From positions 29,529,074 through 29,593,073 of the forward strand of contig CM065299.1 in NCBI GenBank assembly GCA_032871835.1: 64,000 nucleotides of DNA, read 5' to 3'. Shown here piece by piece: positions 11,521-22,689 of this stretch. Position numbers and translations under genes: made by a program. The DNA is from Dipteronia dyeriana (Eukaryota > Streptophyta > Magnoliopsida > Sapindales > Sapindaceae). The notes under the pieces are model-generated. The model ran no database searches and was not told the DNA's origin. It saw nothing but the letters and a program-made list of their open reading frames with translations. Position 1 is the first letter of the stretch. Every line of letters starts with the position of its first letter.

Positions 11521-14500
11521 AATCTAGTCATAGCAACTTAATCTTAGATCGGAATATGCAAGAAGTTGAGGGACAACGAATTGAGGAATGACAAAACTAA
11601 AATAGCCTGTTGCAGTTGTGACAAGCTGGGTCATTTTCACTCATAAATGCTTTGAGTCAGAAAGAGTAAAACCCAAACTCGAGAATTTGTTAAGTTATGC
11701 TTAAGTTTCTATCTAATATTTTCTTTTTAAATCTCGTCCATTGTGGACAGTAGATAAGTGAAGATATACCATCCAATAAGAAACTGTAAGGCATACATTG
11801 AGGAAAGTTAGATTATTAGAGACAATATGTATATGTGTTAGAACAATTTTGGAGTTAAGTACCTACAAGCTGGGTTTGCATGATAGCCTAAATTTATACT
11901 CCATGATGTTCAAATATACACTTGAGATCTAACTGGGTTTTAGTATCCGTGGTTATCCTCATTGATTCGGGTTATTATTAATGATCATGATGGTTGTATG
12001 AATATTATTTTAGCAAATTATATTCATATGGTACTTGATAGTTGCTTAATAGTTTTATAGTATTGTAAGTTAGTAGAGACAGTTATAATTTTTGTCTATT
12101 TTTCAATCATTACAATGGTAATGGTGCTGATATTTTGGCATACTAGATTAAGTCATGTTGGACTAGATAGAATGAGTATATCAGTCAAAGGGGACTAATT
12201 GGACTTATTCATCTTAAAGGTCATGCAAATTATCTATCAAGAAAAACAACTAGAAAACCATTTAATAAGGAACTAGATCAGGAATTCCATTGCAACTAAT
12301 TCATTATTACATTTGTGATTGAATGAGTGTAAATATTAGATTGAAATTTCATATCTAGTTACATTCATTAATATCTTTAGACGTCTCGATCATATCTATT
12401 TGATCTCTCATAAATCAAAAGCATTGGATTGCATTCAGATTGTTTGGTTGAGGATCATATTAGATGATAAACCTTTTGAGTTTTAATGAATAAACCGAGT
12501 ATTTAAATATCTTTCTGAACGGTTCAAGGAATTGTTTAGTAAGAAAGATATAAAAAGATATTTATTTATTCTTAGGACTCCTCAACAAAATAGTGTAGCG
12601 GAATGAAGGAATTAAATACTATTGGAAATGGTTAAGTCTCTGATGGCGCAAATGAATTAATTAGTATCGTACTAGAAGATATGATAATTGCTGTCTACTT
12701 ACTTAATCATTTTTCATTTGATCAAACACTTCTACACCATATGAATTCTGGATATGTAGGTAGGCTGGTCTGACTATTCTACAACCCTGTGGGTATACAG
12801 ATGATGTTTATAATCCATCTCATAGAAATGAGAAGTTGGATGCAAGAAGAGAAATTGTATCTTTGTTTGATACTGTGTGCATTCTAAGGGATTAAATAAA
12901 TGATGGTGTATAATTAGATAGAAGTGTGACTGAATTTGAATCGCAAGATGTCATTATTAGAAAATGAATTTCTTAGTAGAAGTGAATTTAATATAGATAT
13001 CTAATTTTTAGAATTAGATGATCTGTGTTAATACGCGAGTGACAATAAATAAAAATTTAACTTTATCCTCCATCCCTAGTGGGAGTAGAATTTTACATGG
13101 ATCTTTCATCCTTAGTGGGAGTGGAAGTGGAAATCTACACCCTAGTGGGAGTAGAAATCCTCATGGATCTTTCATCCCTAGTGGGAGTGAAACAACTGTT
13201 GAATCAACCACTATAATAATTTATCAACTAGTGGAAATAATCACAAAACTATCCCATGTCATCTTTTGGAGATTGAAAGGGAAGTTTTGATGATTACTTC
13301 GCATGACAGTGGTAAGCTAAAGATTTTAGAATTGAGTTATCACTACTATATACTAAGTGAATATATGAATTAAAGCAATGTAAGATGAGATGGATTATAG
13401 AAAAGTGATCATGTTCGGGACTTGATTCACTTACCGCCTGGTCATTAGACCATAATAAACGTATGGGTTCCATATATATTATATGTAAGACGAAAAGTAC
13501 TAATAAGAGATATGAGGCGCGATTAATCGCAAATGAAGGAACTTATTCTTTTGAAGTAAAGTTTTCTTCCATACGTCTTATTCTAGAACTAGTCACATAT
13601 TTGAACCTGAAATTACATCGGATGGATGTAATGATTGTACTTCTCGATAGAGAACTAGAGGAAGAGATTTACATGGAATAACCTGTAAAATTTTGTTTCA
13701 AAAGACCAAGAGCACATATGTATGCTTACTTAATGTATGGTTTGAAACAATCCTTTAGAAAGTGGTATCTTTTATTTCATCATACTGTAATGTCTTACAG
13801 ATTAATGATGACTAAAGATAGCCATGGTAAGTACACTAAACAGGTTGAAGATATTTTTTTTATATTATCTATATATGTGAACTATATGTCTTGGCTAGAA
13901 ATAATGAAGAGTTTGTAAAACTATAATGAAATGGTAATTCTCAAATTTCTTTGAGATTTTATATAAACAAAGTGGCTTATATATATTATGAGTGAGAATT
14001 GATTCTGAATGGGCAATTATAAGCTCATAGATACTCCTATTATGAAATTACAAACTCTTAGCCTTAATGTGTACCTAAAAACTTCATAAGATCAAGTTAT
14101 TAATTACAAGTTCCTCATGTTAGTACCATACAGAGTCTCGTGTACATTGTGATATGTACACGGCCTAATAGAAATTATGTCACAAGATTAGTGAATGTAT
14201 ACCAATATAATCCTAGATTGAGAGGATTGTGACATAACTTTAATAGTAAGAAAAGTTATTGTTAATGCCAGAACAATTACACACACAATGTAATAGAAAT
14301 ATATCGTCAGGTTGAGACCGTCGTTTTTACACGTGCGGTTGCCTCAATTGCTGAGATAGCAAGCTAAGATGATACACATATATATTAGAGAATATGTAGG
14401 ATATATTTTCGTGGAGCTAGTATATATGAATATGTCGCCTTGACTTTTTCAAGATGAGGTTCACAATAAATATACTAATATATTTTAGAACCGATCATGA

Positions 14501-14640
14501 TAGACCCCACTATCATTGATACCTGATTCAAGCCAAATGTGAGATATTAATGTGGTACCAAAGAGAGGCAAGCTTTGAAGAACTCATGTTAGTCACGAGA
14601 GTTATGACTGGACCAAAATCTGTACAGTGAATAATATAAA
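11521..14640 (+). pseudogene. decayed copia gag-pol (zinc knuckle to RNase H)
   Basis: In order on the plus strand: zinc-knuckle remnant CCSCDKLGHF (about 11,607-11,645, last Cys out of frame); GAG-pre-integrase WHTRLSHVGLDRMS (12,136-12,177); integrase end TPQQNSVAE (about 12,577-12,605) then a stop; RT from 13,463 (YEARLIANEG, LHRMDVMIVLLDRELEEEIYM) and MYGLKQSFRKWYLLFH (about 13,730-13,780); post-RT piece LVYIVICTRP (about 14,130-14,165). Frames change repeatedly. This is a clear but long-dead copia polyprotein. Confidence 0.85.
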
Positions 14641-15382
14641 GACATATGCATTCTTATTTAGAATGGAATTCACTGTAACACTTGTTTCATACCACGTGTG
14701 CTATATGTAACCGATGTGGAAAATGAGAGAATGAATCCATGCTTCCTCATTATGTAAGTTCCACTGAATTTTTATGTTAACTTCAAACAGAGACCTCATG
14801 ACCATTCACTTTATCATGAAGTGACATGATAATGTTAGCACCTTTAGTGTGTTATTTCTATGGCTATGATAATTTAGCCTATGAGGCACGTCTAGAGTAG
14901 CAGTTGTTATGGAGACGAAAAGATAGAGATGAAATGAGAAGATTTAATGAATTTTTATCTGACTTATGTATTCATTAGTCGACCAATTGTATTTGTTATA
15001 ATTGTGAATACATGAATTGTGATAAAGTCAAGTATAGCTTTTGAGGGATTAAGTATGTTTTAGACTGATAACAATTATAAATTAAATCTAGGATACAATA
15101 ATGAATAATATTATCTCTTGTAAATAGAGAATTTACATTTGAGATCGTTAGCTCCCTTTTATATTATTAATTGTTTATAGGTCACACGATGCAATTACCC
15201 GTATGAACACTTTTGATAATGAAGATAATACTTGTGTTTGAATGTTTAAAGGCTCAAAGATTCCTCTGTATGTATCACATCTTACACCATTTGGGGAGTG
15301 GCAGATGTTGATTAATAATTGTGCACCTATGATGGGCTTATGGTAACTTAATTATGTTGGCCCCACTCGTACATGTGGGAGA

Positions 15383-15560
15383 TGTTAGTATATTTAGATA
15401 TGGATTGGAGACCCATTATACACCCAAGTGGGCCAAGATCACAGGCAATACATGGAGAGCCCAAAATCCATATACATAAAGCCCAAGCATGAGCTCATGC
15501 ACCAATAACTGCATGAATAGTTTTATAACAGTCAACTATAAGTTTTAGAAACTGATATAC

Positions 15561-15610
<50 letters not shown>

Positions 15611-16043
15611 GGAGATACATAACATAACGTGAATATGTGTGTGTGGCTGCATCTGCGTATGCATGGAAACGTATTGTGTGTGCATGGAAGTCTTGCATGT
15701 GTGTGAAGTGTAATACAAAGGCATTGTGTGTGTAAGATGCCAAGATAGAAAGTGCGCTAGAGAGAGTGTAACATTAACGTATGTTAGGCAAAAATGCATG
15801 TTTGCATGAGTTTATACAGAGTGATAAACACAAAGTGATGTGGAGAAAATCATGAGAGAATTTTCTCCCATCCAAGATCAATGTGGGTAAATTGCATTGT
15901 GATCAGAGGGGACTTTCCGATCACGTGATCGTTCTCCGACTGCGGTAGAATCCTAGATGTTCGATCCTGCTTTCACTGGATTTTTTTTTTTGATGGTGAA
16001 CGGTAATCCGAATTTGTTTTGTTTGTATCGATTTTTACTTTCA
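15383..16043 (+). repeat. 3' LTR of the copia element
   Basis: Begins TGTTAGTATATT after the purine-rich TGTGGGAGA and ends TTTTACTTTCA, followed by the TSD GGTGG. It is slightly longer than the 5' LTR because of a (TA)n(CA)n microsatellite at about 15,560-15,609. Confidence 0.92.
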
Positions 16044-16294
16044 GGTGGCGAATGTAGTGTTCCAATTGAGACCAGCCATGTTTTATTTTCCAACTGAGAA
16101 CAGAGCTAAAACTCATAAATTCTTCTTCTCCACGTAATCATTTCAAAAGTACATTAATTTGTGTCCATGAATGAATTATTGTTCAACCTATCTTAAGGGC
16201 CAGTCTTACATTGTTCAGATTTTTGAAAAACTCTAGCACTTGAGACTTGACAAAGTTGATTCAGAGTTGAGATAAAATTGTTTTCCTTTACAGG
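16044..16294 (+). pseudogene. PAP pseudogene exon piece and following intron
   Basis: Directly after the copia 3' end the frame reads GGECSVPIET, then after a small frame jump MFYFPTENRAK (to 16,110). This is the PAP segment around SGGECGV..ENRAK. The intron ends in a T-rich tract and acceptor at about 16,293 (TTTACAG). The next exon is missing its first bases because a solo LTR starts at 16,295. Confidence 0.85.
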
Positions 16295-17247
16295 TTTTAA
16301 CGGTGATTTTTGGATCGTACAGGATTGATCACGCGTCTAACAGGTTTTTGTAGATTGTTGAAGATGTTACGAGAAAGATAGAAAAAAGAAGAAAATCATA
16401 CACATATAAGGTTACGTGGTAAAACCCAAAGGTGAAGAAACATCCACGGTTGTTGGTGATGACGAGAAGAAATTCACTATAATATAATGATTGCACACTC
16501 AATCTCTCCTTTTTGGCATATCTCTATCTTTTTCTTGTATATTTTCTATGTGTTGTTCTCTATCTGTCGTTATGTATTTTTTTACAATAAGATTATGGGT
16601 CTATTTATATGTGCATAGAACCCTAATCATTGTTTCACAAATAAGAAAAGGTGATAGTGTTTAATTAGGATTGTTTACTTATTGAAGTCGTCTTTGTCTT
16701 CTTTCTTGTTTCAGATAACTTATGTATTGTACTAGAATCTTTGTAGGATTCTAGTTGAATGGTCCGCTTATGACTTATTTCCTGATCGGTGTGCAGTCTT
16801 CTAGAAGAACAGAGTTATTGCTTGATTTGGACTCGTTTCCTGTTTGGTGTTTTTCCTTCTGGAAGCTTGGCGTTCATTTCTGAATAGGATTCTCTAACAC
16901 TGAAGAGGAAATAATGATATTTCCTTATTGGAGTCATGGTTGCCTTTAATGTCTCCTACGCATTATCTAACTGACCAATTGTCTAATCCCGACCAGACTT
17001 CTTTTGTCCTGATCGGATGGTCCTAACCAAGTCATCTCTACCCGATCGGCTAGTTTTCCTGATCAGGTTATTTGTACCCGATCGGTTAGCTTTCTCGACC
17101 ATCTTGGGTAATCTTGACTAGGATTTGAGATCATCTATTAATTGCCTTGGATTGATCTTTCCTTTCTCTTGTGACATTGCATATCTAATCACCGTGTTTT
17201 CAGGTGATCATACTGACTTGTCATGCTTTCAAAAAATCCCTATAACA
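16295..17247 (-). mobile_element. solo LTR of a gypsy-type family, TSD ACAGG/ACAAG
   Basis: Minus-strand LTR starting TGTTATAGGG (17,247) and ending ACCGTTAAAA (16,295). It is the reverse complement of the LTR at 19,558-20,456. A TATA box (minus ATATAAATAGACCC, about 16,606-16,620) and repeated CCCGATCGG words parallel the LTRs of the gypsy element at 29,435-41,273, so it is probably a related Tat family. Flanks 16,290-16,294 (ACAGG) and 17,248-17,252 (ACAAG) match at four of five bases. No internal region is attached. Confidence 0.82.
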
Positions 17248-17519
17248 ACAAGTATTCAACATACTATGGCATGTTTCACTTCCGTATAGAGAATTCTTCG
17301 AGAGATACCTTGCATTAGTAGATAGGAATCAACAGCCTTGATTGATCTTTACTATTCATCATGTTATCAGTTATGAATTCCTCTTCTTACTTGCAGCAAG
17401 CCACATTTGGGGAGTCCATGGGAAGGGAAACCTTGCAGAAACTTTGGTAAAAATACAAAGTGGACATTGCATTTTATGGACATGCCCGTAACTACGAAAG
17501 AACATGCCTGATTTATCAG
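17248..17519 (+). pseudogene. PAP pseudogene central exon(s), GHxH region
   Basis: It starts just after the solo LTR with YSTYYGMFHF, loses the segment equivalent to IADTEHDWREG, and resumes with FFERYLALVDRNQQP, a stop, LIFTIHHVISY, then after a frameshift ATFGESMGRETLQKLW, a stop, and KYKVDIAFYGHARNYERTC. It ends at a donor-like CAG/GTATTTG. In family members the last motif is GHVHNYERTCP; here the second metal-ligand His is Arg. Confidence 0.9.
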
Positions 17520-17624
17520 GTATTTGATAAGTTTTGCTTCTCTTTTCAAATTTCGACCATTTTGAGTCTGTGTAACTTATTGAATTATCATTTTGATACA
17601 TAAATTTTCATACATGCAATGCAG

Positions 17625-17761
17625 CATCAGTGTATCAGGACAAAAAAAATCTAATTATTCAGGCACTATGAATGGAACAATCCACGTTTTTGTTGGTGGG
17701 GCAAGGGAGACATGTATCAAATTTTGGCCCATTATAACCAAGCTGGAGTGTATATAAAGAT
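17625..17761 (+). pseudogene. PAP pseudogene, first piece of the last exon
   Basis: It follows a 105-bp intron (17,520-17,624) ending in CAATGCAG. It reads HQCIRTKK, a stop, then in a shifted frame YSGTMNGTIHVFVGGARE, and in another shift HVSNFGPL, a stop, PSWSVYKD. It is cut after D by the hAT-like insertion, with an 8-bp TSD. Confidence 0.9.
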
Positions 17762-19468
17762 CAGGGTTAACCCTGACATATTAAAGGTCCAGGGCGAATC
17801 TCAAAAATGAACCCATACCTATAGGTATCCTGGCGAATCTGCCCTAGAATTTTATGACCGACGGACAGGTATAAATCTGAAATTTGAACCCACAACCCAC
17901 AAATTAATTAAAAAAATAAAATATTAAATATATTAAGAAATTTTCCATTGATTTCAATATTGCTATTTTATATAGCAAAGGCCATTAATTCATAGGTTAA
18001 TTCATAGGAAATTGTTGAACCATTTGTTCATATTGTAAAAATGTGGAATAAAACTATTTATATATGTAATGGTTATTTCCTCAATTCATTATTTATCAAT
18101 GTGGGATTGTCTGGTGCGAAAACATAAACGGTTAAAGGGTGAAAATTTTAATTCAGATAGAGAAAATTGAACAATTGCATTTCATGCCAAAAATTATGAC
18201 CACCCCTCAAGTGTAAACAAAGTACTTGCCAACTAAAAAAATCTGTTTTTATATTATACAAATGACTACAACACAACACTTGCATACACTTTATACACTT
18301 ATTTATCTTAGTAGAGAGATGAGTTATGAATTATAAGTAGAAAAGGTAGTGTTAAGTCATTGACTCATCGAGAGCTGAGAGGTTGAAAGAAAGGAGAAAG
18401 AGAATTTAGGAACATGAAAGTGAAGAAACCCTATTGGACCTCTAGGTGATATACCAAAATCAAACATTTCTTATTGGACTTTGTTCGTCCTGGGTACAAT
18501 TTTTTTTTTATTTGTTTTAACCTTTAAGCTTTTTAAACATGAGTATCGATATTTAAACCTCTGGAAAACCGTATGTACACCCCTTTCTGTACATGCACCC
18601 CTTTAAATATTTTTAAATGATTATATCTTATAAGCACACCCCATAAATTACCAACCTTTTTTAGAAACAAAAAACTTGGCAAGAGCCACACCAACAATCT
18701 TCTCCTTTAACATTTTAATAGAAGACGTAACAGTGCCTCCATCTTTCCAAATCTAGACAACCACATCTCTACTATTTGATATTTGTGATTTGAGATAGCA
18801 AGGGTGAGGTTATGACTGCTTATGCTTCTCCTTTTGTTGTCCTATAAATATTGTAGAACCTATTGCCTTGCTTTATGATTTAGACTTGGTTCCATTACCT
18901 CCATGCAGGTTTATTTCCAATTTTTAAGGAATCAGATTCGAAGAACACGGAGCAGCAAGCAAGCACGAAGAAATTAACTAACTATTTAACTAAATCAACT
19001 ACTCTTATATTTTAGAATTTGTTGAGCCCCATTTTTGAAATCTGATTCATTTACAGAGAGTTTAACCAAATTGTAAATGCATGCAGTCAACTCTATTTTG
19101 TAATCCACTGTTTTGCTATGATCTTTAAACCTTTTCTCACATAAAAAAATAGTTATAGAAATTATAATAACTTTTGATTAAAATATTGATAATTTAACTA
19201 AAGGATAACTTTGGAATTTAAAAAATATATAAAATTGGGGTGCAAATATAGTTTTAGAGGGGTGCAAATATCGTCACTCTTTAAACATTTCTCTTAGACT
19301 TTGCTTTTTGAGATGGTCTAATACCTTAAACAAATATTTGGACCTTTTATAGTTTGAAATAAAATAAAAATGGACCCCTAAACTAATACTCAAAAAATAG
19401 AAACATGGCCTTTTAAAAAATGTGCATGGGGCGGTCGCCCCTTTAGCCAAACATCAGGGCTGGGCCCG
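17762..19468. mobile_element. hAT-like non-autonomous element, 8-bp TSD ATAAAGAT
   Basis: The TSD ATAAAGAT is at 17,754-17,761 and 19,469-19,476. Removing the insert and one TSD copy restores the PAP reading WSVYKD/ANFRFVKL. Termini CAGGGTTAACCCTGA and (reverse complement of the right end) CGGGCCCAGCCCTGA form an imperfect inverted repeat. The 8-bp TSD and CA-G termini suit hAT. There is no transposase frame; a Mutator-like MITE is nested inside. Confidence 0.8.
18541..19279. mobile_element. Mutator-like MITE, 9-bp TSD TTTAAACAT
   Basis: Perfect 9-bp flanks TTTAAACAT are at 18,532-18,540 and 19,280-19,288. Inverted ends are GAGTATCGATATTT and GAGTGACGATATTT (12 of 14). The word GCACCCCT is repeated subterminally in opposite orientations. 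At 739 bp without a transposase frame it is non-autonomous. It lies within the hAT-like element, so it came later. Confidence 0.88.
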
Positions 19469-19557
19469 ATAAAGATGCAAATTTCAGATTTGTGAAATTG
19501 TCAACAATCAACCACTTATCACTTTTATTTGAGTACAACAAGAGTAGTGATGGAAAA
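19469..19557 (+). pseudogene. PAP pseudogene, second piece of the last exon
   Basis: It continues exactly where the hAT-like element interrupted: ANFRFVKLSTINHLSLLFEY then NKSSDGK, open throughout. In intact paralogues this is the segment YGFVKLTAFNHSSLLFEY. It is cut after GK by the plus-strand solo LTR, with the 5-bp TSD GAAAA at 19,553-19,557. Confidence 0.92.
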
Positions 19558-20194
19558 TGTTATAGGATTTTTTGATAGCATGACAAGTCAGTATGATCAA
19601 CCGAAAACACGATGATTAGATATGCCACGTCACAAAAATCAACCAGAAAAAGATCAATCCAAGATAATTAATAGATGATCTCAAGGCCTAGTCAAGATTA
19701 CCGAAGATGGTCGGGAAAACTAACCAATCGGACACAAATAACTTGGTCGGGGAAACTAGTTGATTGAGTAGAGACAACTTGGTCAGGTAAAGACCATCTC
19801 ATAGGGGACAAAAGAGGTCTGATCGGGATTAGAAAATTGGTCAGTTAGGCATCGCGTGAGATACATTAAAGGCAACTACGACTCAAATACGAAGAGATCT
19901 TATGTAAATAAGGAATCTAGAACCACATTCCAATAAGAAAATATTACTATTTCCTCCTACATATCAGAGAGTCTTGATCAAGCAATAACTTAGCTCTTCT
20001 AGAAGATTGTACACCAATCAGGAAACAAATCCTTCAAAACAGGATAGAAGATAAAGATGACTTCAACAAGTAATAAGTTCTGATTAAACACCACCACATT
20101 TTCTTGTACAACAAGGATTATATTTCTATGCACATATAAATAGACTCATAATCTCATTGTAAAAATGAGATAACAATACATATGAAAGACATAC

Positions 20195-20235
<41 letters not shown>

Positions 20236-20456
20236 CCAAAAAAGAAGAAGAGATTGAGTGTGTAATCATTCTAGTCATAGTGAATTTTTTCTCATCGTCG
20301 TCGACAATCGTGAATGTTTCCTCGTCATGGGGTTTTCATAAACTTGTGTTTGCATACTTTTCCCTTTTTTTTATTTTATTCATAACATTTTTAACAAATT
20401 GCATAACTTGTTAAACGTGTGATCAATCCTACTTAATCTAAAAATCACCGTCAATA
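19558..20456 (+). mobile_element. solo LTR of the same gypsy-type family, TSD GAAAA
   Basis: Starts TGTTATAGG and ends ACCGTCAATA. Flanks GAAAA are at 19,553-19,557 and 20,457-20,461, and removal restores the PAP frame SSDGK/LYDSF. TATA box ATATAAATAGACTC at about 20,134-20,147, with an (AG)n microsatellite just downstream (about 20,200-20,233). Its orientation is opposite to the solo LTR at 16,295-17,247. Confidence 0.9.
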
Positions 20457-20551
20457 GAAAACTTTATGATTCTTTCACCATTCCATGGGATTACATAGAT
20501 GTATTGGTCTGTGTAGATAATGGTTGTGAACCAACTACTTTGGCTTCATGA
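20457..20551 (+). pseudogene. PAP pseudogene C-terminus and stop codon
   Basis: After the LTR and the TSD copy (20,457-20,461) the frame resumes as LYDSFTIPWDYIDVLVC followed by VDNGCEPTTLAS and TGA at 20,549-20,551. This matches the PAP ending (VYDSFTI..DVLACV..C.PTTLA). The last exon is fully open here, suggesting the gene was lost recently relative to most of the insertions. Confidence 0.92.
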
Positions 20552-21254
20552 ACTACTTATTTTTAGTATGGATTTGAATTACAATATCTGGAATCCAGTG
20601 TATCTTTACTTGATTGGAAAGACAAATTTAGCAATAATGTGTCTTTCTTTTTTGACAGCATTTATCTATCCACTTATCTAGACCTGATATTTTTTTTTGA
20701 AGCTTTTTGTCATTGGTAGAATTCGAGCCGTTGACTTGGACGTCATTTGACCAAGCTCTAAGCTCGTTCATCTACCAGCTAAAATACACCACCGGAGGCC
20801 AATCATGTGTATTTCTAGCTTATTATCTTGTGTACATTTTTGCTTTCATTGATATGGTGATTTGGTGTGCCTTAATCTATTTTCCACATCATTAAAATGA
20901 CTCCAACAAGTTGTATTTAAAAGTAAACTTGACAATTGAAAAAAATTACGATGGGGTTGAGGTAGTGTAATGATAATCTCCTCACATCCATAACGAAACG
21001 GAGATTATAACTTCCATCATTCTTTAAATAGAGTCGAGGAGCCATGAAATGACATGAAATAAAAATCAAACTTTAGGTATCATAGATTTATGTGTGTTCA
21101 TTATCTTAATCAAATAATTTTTTTATATAAAATGAGTTAGGTGGATATCTCTATCTTGTGGGAATAAATATCTGAACCGTATTTATTGTACTTGATCTCG
21201 ACCGATCCATATCAGACCCCATTATATTTCCAATCGTCATACCCTACTACATTT
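20552..21254. other. 3' flank of the PAP pseudogene; no gene seen
   Basis: AT-rich sequence without a supported coding region. The open frame at 20,707-20,895 has no family motif. It ends at the TSD (CCACA) of the next copia element. Confidence 0.6.
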
Positions 21255-21259
21255 CCACA

Positions 21260-21475
21260 TGTTAAAGACAGTAAAGTCAACTAAAATTGATCTCTTTGTA
21301 TTTCAATCAATCATAGATTGATTCTTTCTTAATTTTCTGATTCTTTCTTCATTTGTAAATTAGGCAAGTATTGTATCAAGGCTATAACATACGACCTTGA
21401 TTTCCTCTTGTATTTTCTTGTATAAAATACCATGTACAGATCAATTCAAAAACAATTACAGAAATATTCTTTTCA
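21260..21475 (+). repeat. 5' LTR of the 21-27 kb copia element
   Basis: 216 bp, matching 25,970-26,031 plus 26,969-27,103 except for a small internal duplication of TGATTCTTTCTT words. It contains TATAAAATACCATG near 21,421. Confidence 0.9.
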
Positions 21476-21560
21476 TGATATCAGAGGAATATTGCTCTTG
21501 ATAGAAAAACCCTAGCCACTCATTACATACACCTTCTTCTTCAACCTCCTGCCGAAAACA

Positions 21561-22640
21561 GTGTCTCAAAGAGACAAGTCAGTCACATCTAGCACTAATC
21601 TTGAATCCTTAGCCGAGCCTGAGAATCACAGCAAGTATGAAAATCCATATGATCTGTTTTATATCCACCATTCAGATCAACCCAGCTCCATACTTGTCAC
21701 ACAACCATTAAACGATGACAACCATGGAACATGGAGTTGTGCCATGCTTATGGCCCTCAGTACCAAAAACAAGGAAGGATTTGTCGATGGCGTAATTCAA
21801 CAGCCACCAAAGACTTCCACCACCAAATTGTTGTAGTGGATCTGATGCAACAACCTTGTGAAATCTTGGCTTCTTAATTTAATTTCACAAATATTCGTGC
21901 TGGCGTCATATATAATGATTTTGCATATGATATCTGGAACGACCTTAAGGAACGCTTCTCACGTGTCAATAGCATTCATCTATTTCATATTGAACAAGCC
22001 TCCACGACTGCATCCAAAATAACATTACCATTAGTGCTTATTACACCAAACTAAAGGGCATATGGGATGAGAGAAATTCTTTATACTCCATCCCAACCTG
22101 CACTTGTAGCACTGTAAAAGAAGTGTTGTAGTTCCAACAGAATCAGAAGATCATGAAGTTTTTCATGGGACTCAATGAAAATTAGGTTGCAGTAAGCGGA
22201 CAAATTCTGCTTATGGATCCACTTCCTACAATGAACTGGGCACATGCTCTTATTCTCTAGGATGAAAAACAACGTTCAGTCTTCATAAGAAAGACAAACA
22301 CATTCGAGGCCAGTGCTTTTACTGTCAGAGACAATTCTCGTGGCTCTGGAAGAAATTACATAGCCAAAAATCCTCAACTTAAATATGACCGTTATGACAG
22401 GATTGGTCATACATCTGAGACTTGCCGATAACATCTCAAACGTGATTTTTATGGTTGGATGGGACACACAATTGACACCTGCCATAAAAAGAGCAATTAT
22501 TCTACTGCATAGTCTAAACCCAAAGCCAACCATACAGATGCCAGTACAACACCACCACCACTGTCCACATCTCTCACGCTCACACCAGAACAGTACAAAA
22601 TCTCATGGCAATTATTGGTAAAACTCAATCAACTTCTATA
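21561..22640 (+). pseudogene. copia gag
   Basis: The first frame reads NPYDLFYIHHSDQPSSILV then QPLNDDNHGTWSCAMLMALS and KNKEGFVDG, the N-terminal Gag signature of copia elements. The codon at the usual start is GTG (21,561), perhaps a mutated ATG. After a stop at 21,834 the reading continues in other frames. A degenerate knuckle-like stretch (DRIGHTSETCR, about 22,395) lacks the first cysteines. Confidence 0.85.
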
Positions 22641-22689
22641 GCCAATCATGTTGATACACCTTCAAACACAAGTGACCTCTCAGGTAACA

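Larger units (their letters stand above)
5280..16043 (+). mobile_element. Ty1/copia retrotransposon with TSD GGTGG, host of a nested element
   Basis: Direct LTRs start TGTTAG and end ACTTTCA. The 5' LTR is split: its first five bases are at 5,280-5,284, then a nested element, then 7,852-8,479. The 3' LTR is 15,383-16,043. Flanking 5-bp repeats GGTGG are at 5,275-5,279 and 16,044-16,048, inside the PAP pseudogene. A primer-binding-like TTAGTATTAGAGC follows the 5' LTR and a purine tract TGTGGGAGAT precedes the 3' LTR. Pol remnants are on the plus strand at about 11.6-14.3 kb. The coding region is riddled with stops, so the copy is old. Confidence 0.93.
5227..20551 (+). pseudogene. PAP: purple acid phosphatase pseudogene split by nested transposons
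   Basis: PAPs are secreted metallophosphoesterases with a binuclear metal centre. Segments of the C-terminal half occur in order: TFYDS..NDSGG (5,227-5,279); GECSVPIET, MFYFPTENRAK (16,044-16,110); YSTYYGMF and YLALVDRNQQP (17,250-17,360); ATFGESMGRETLQKLW then KYKVDIAFYGHARNYERT (17,396-17,519); HQCIRTKK..YSGTMNGTIHVFVGG and WSVYKD (17,625-17,761); FVKLSTINHLSLLFEYNKSS (19,490-19,550); LYDSFTIPWDYIDVLVC to a TGA stop (20,462-20,551). Introns survive (16,111-16,293; 17,520-17,624), so this is a genomic copy, not a retrocopy. Lesions: frameshifts, stops after LQKLW and after QQP, and the metal motif GHVH read as GHAR. Orientation matches the intact PAP at 62,459. The 5' half is not recognised. 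Identification is by recalled family motifs. Confidence 0.9.

Noticed and set aside
15495..15799. Minus-strand frames with poly-Val/Cys and poly-Ile/Tyr
   Set aside because: They are translations of the (CA)n(TA)n microsatellite in the copia LTR.
17367..17601. Minus-strand frames as genes
   Set aside because: The plus strand of the same stretch carries recognisable PAP exons; these frames are shadows.
16295..20456. One large foldback transposon with 900-bp inverted ends
   Set aside because: Each arm has its own 5-bp TSD and LTR-type ends, and PAP exons lie between them in order, so two separate solo LTRs fit better.
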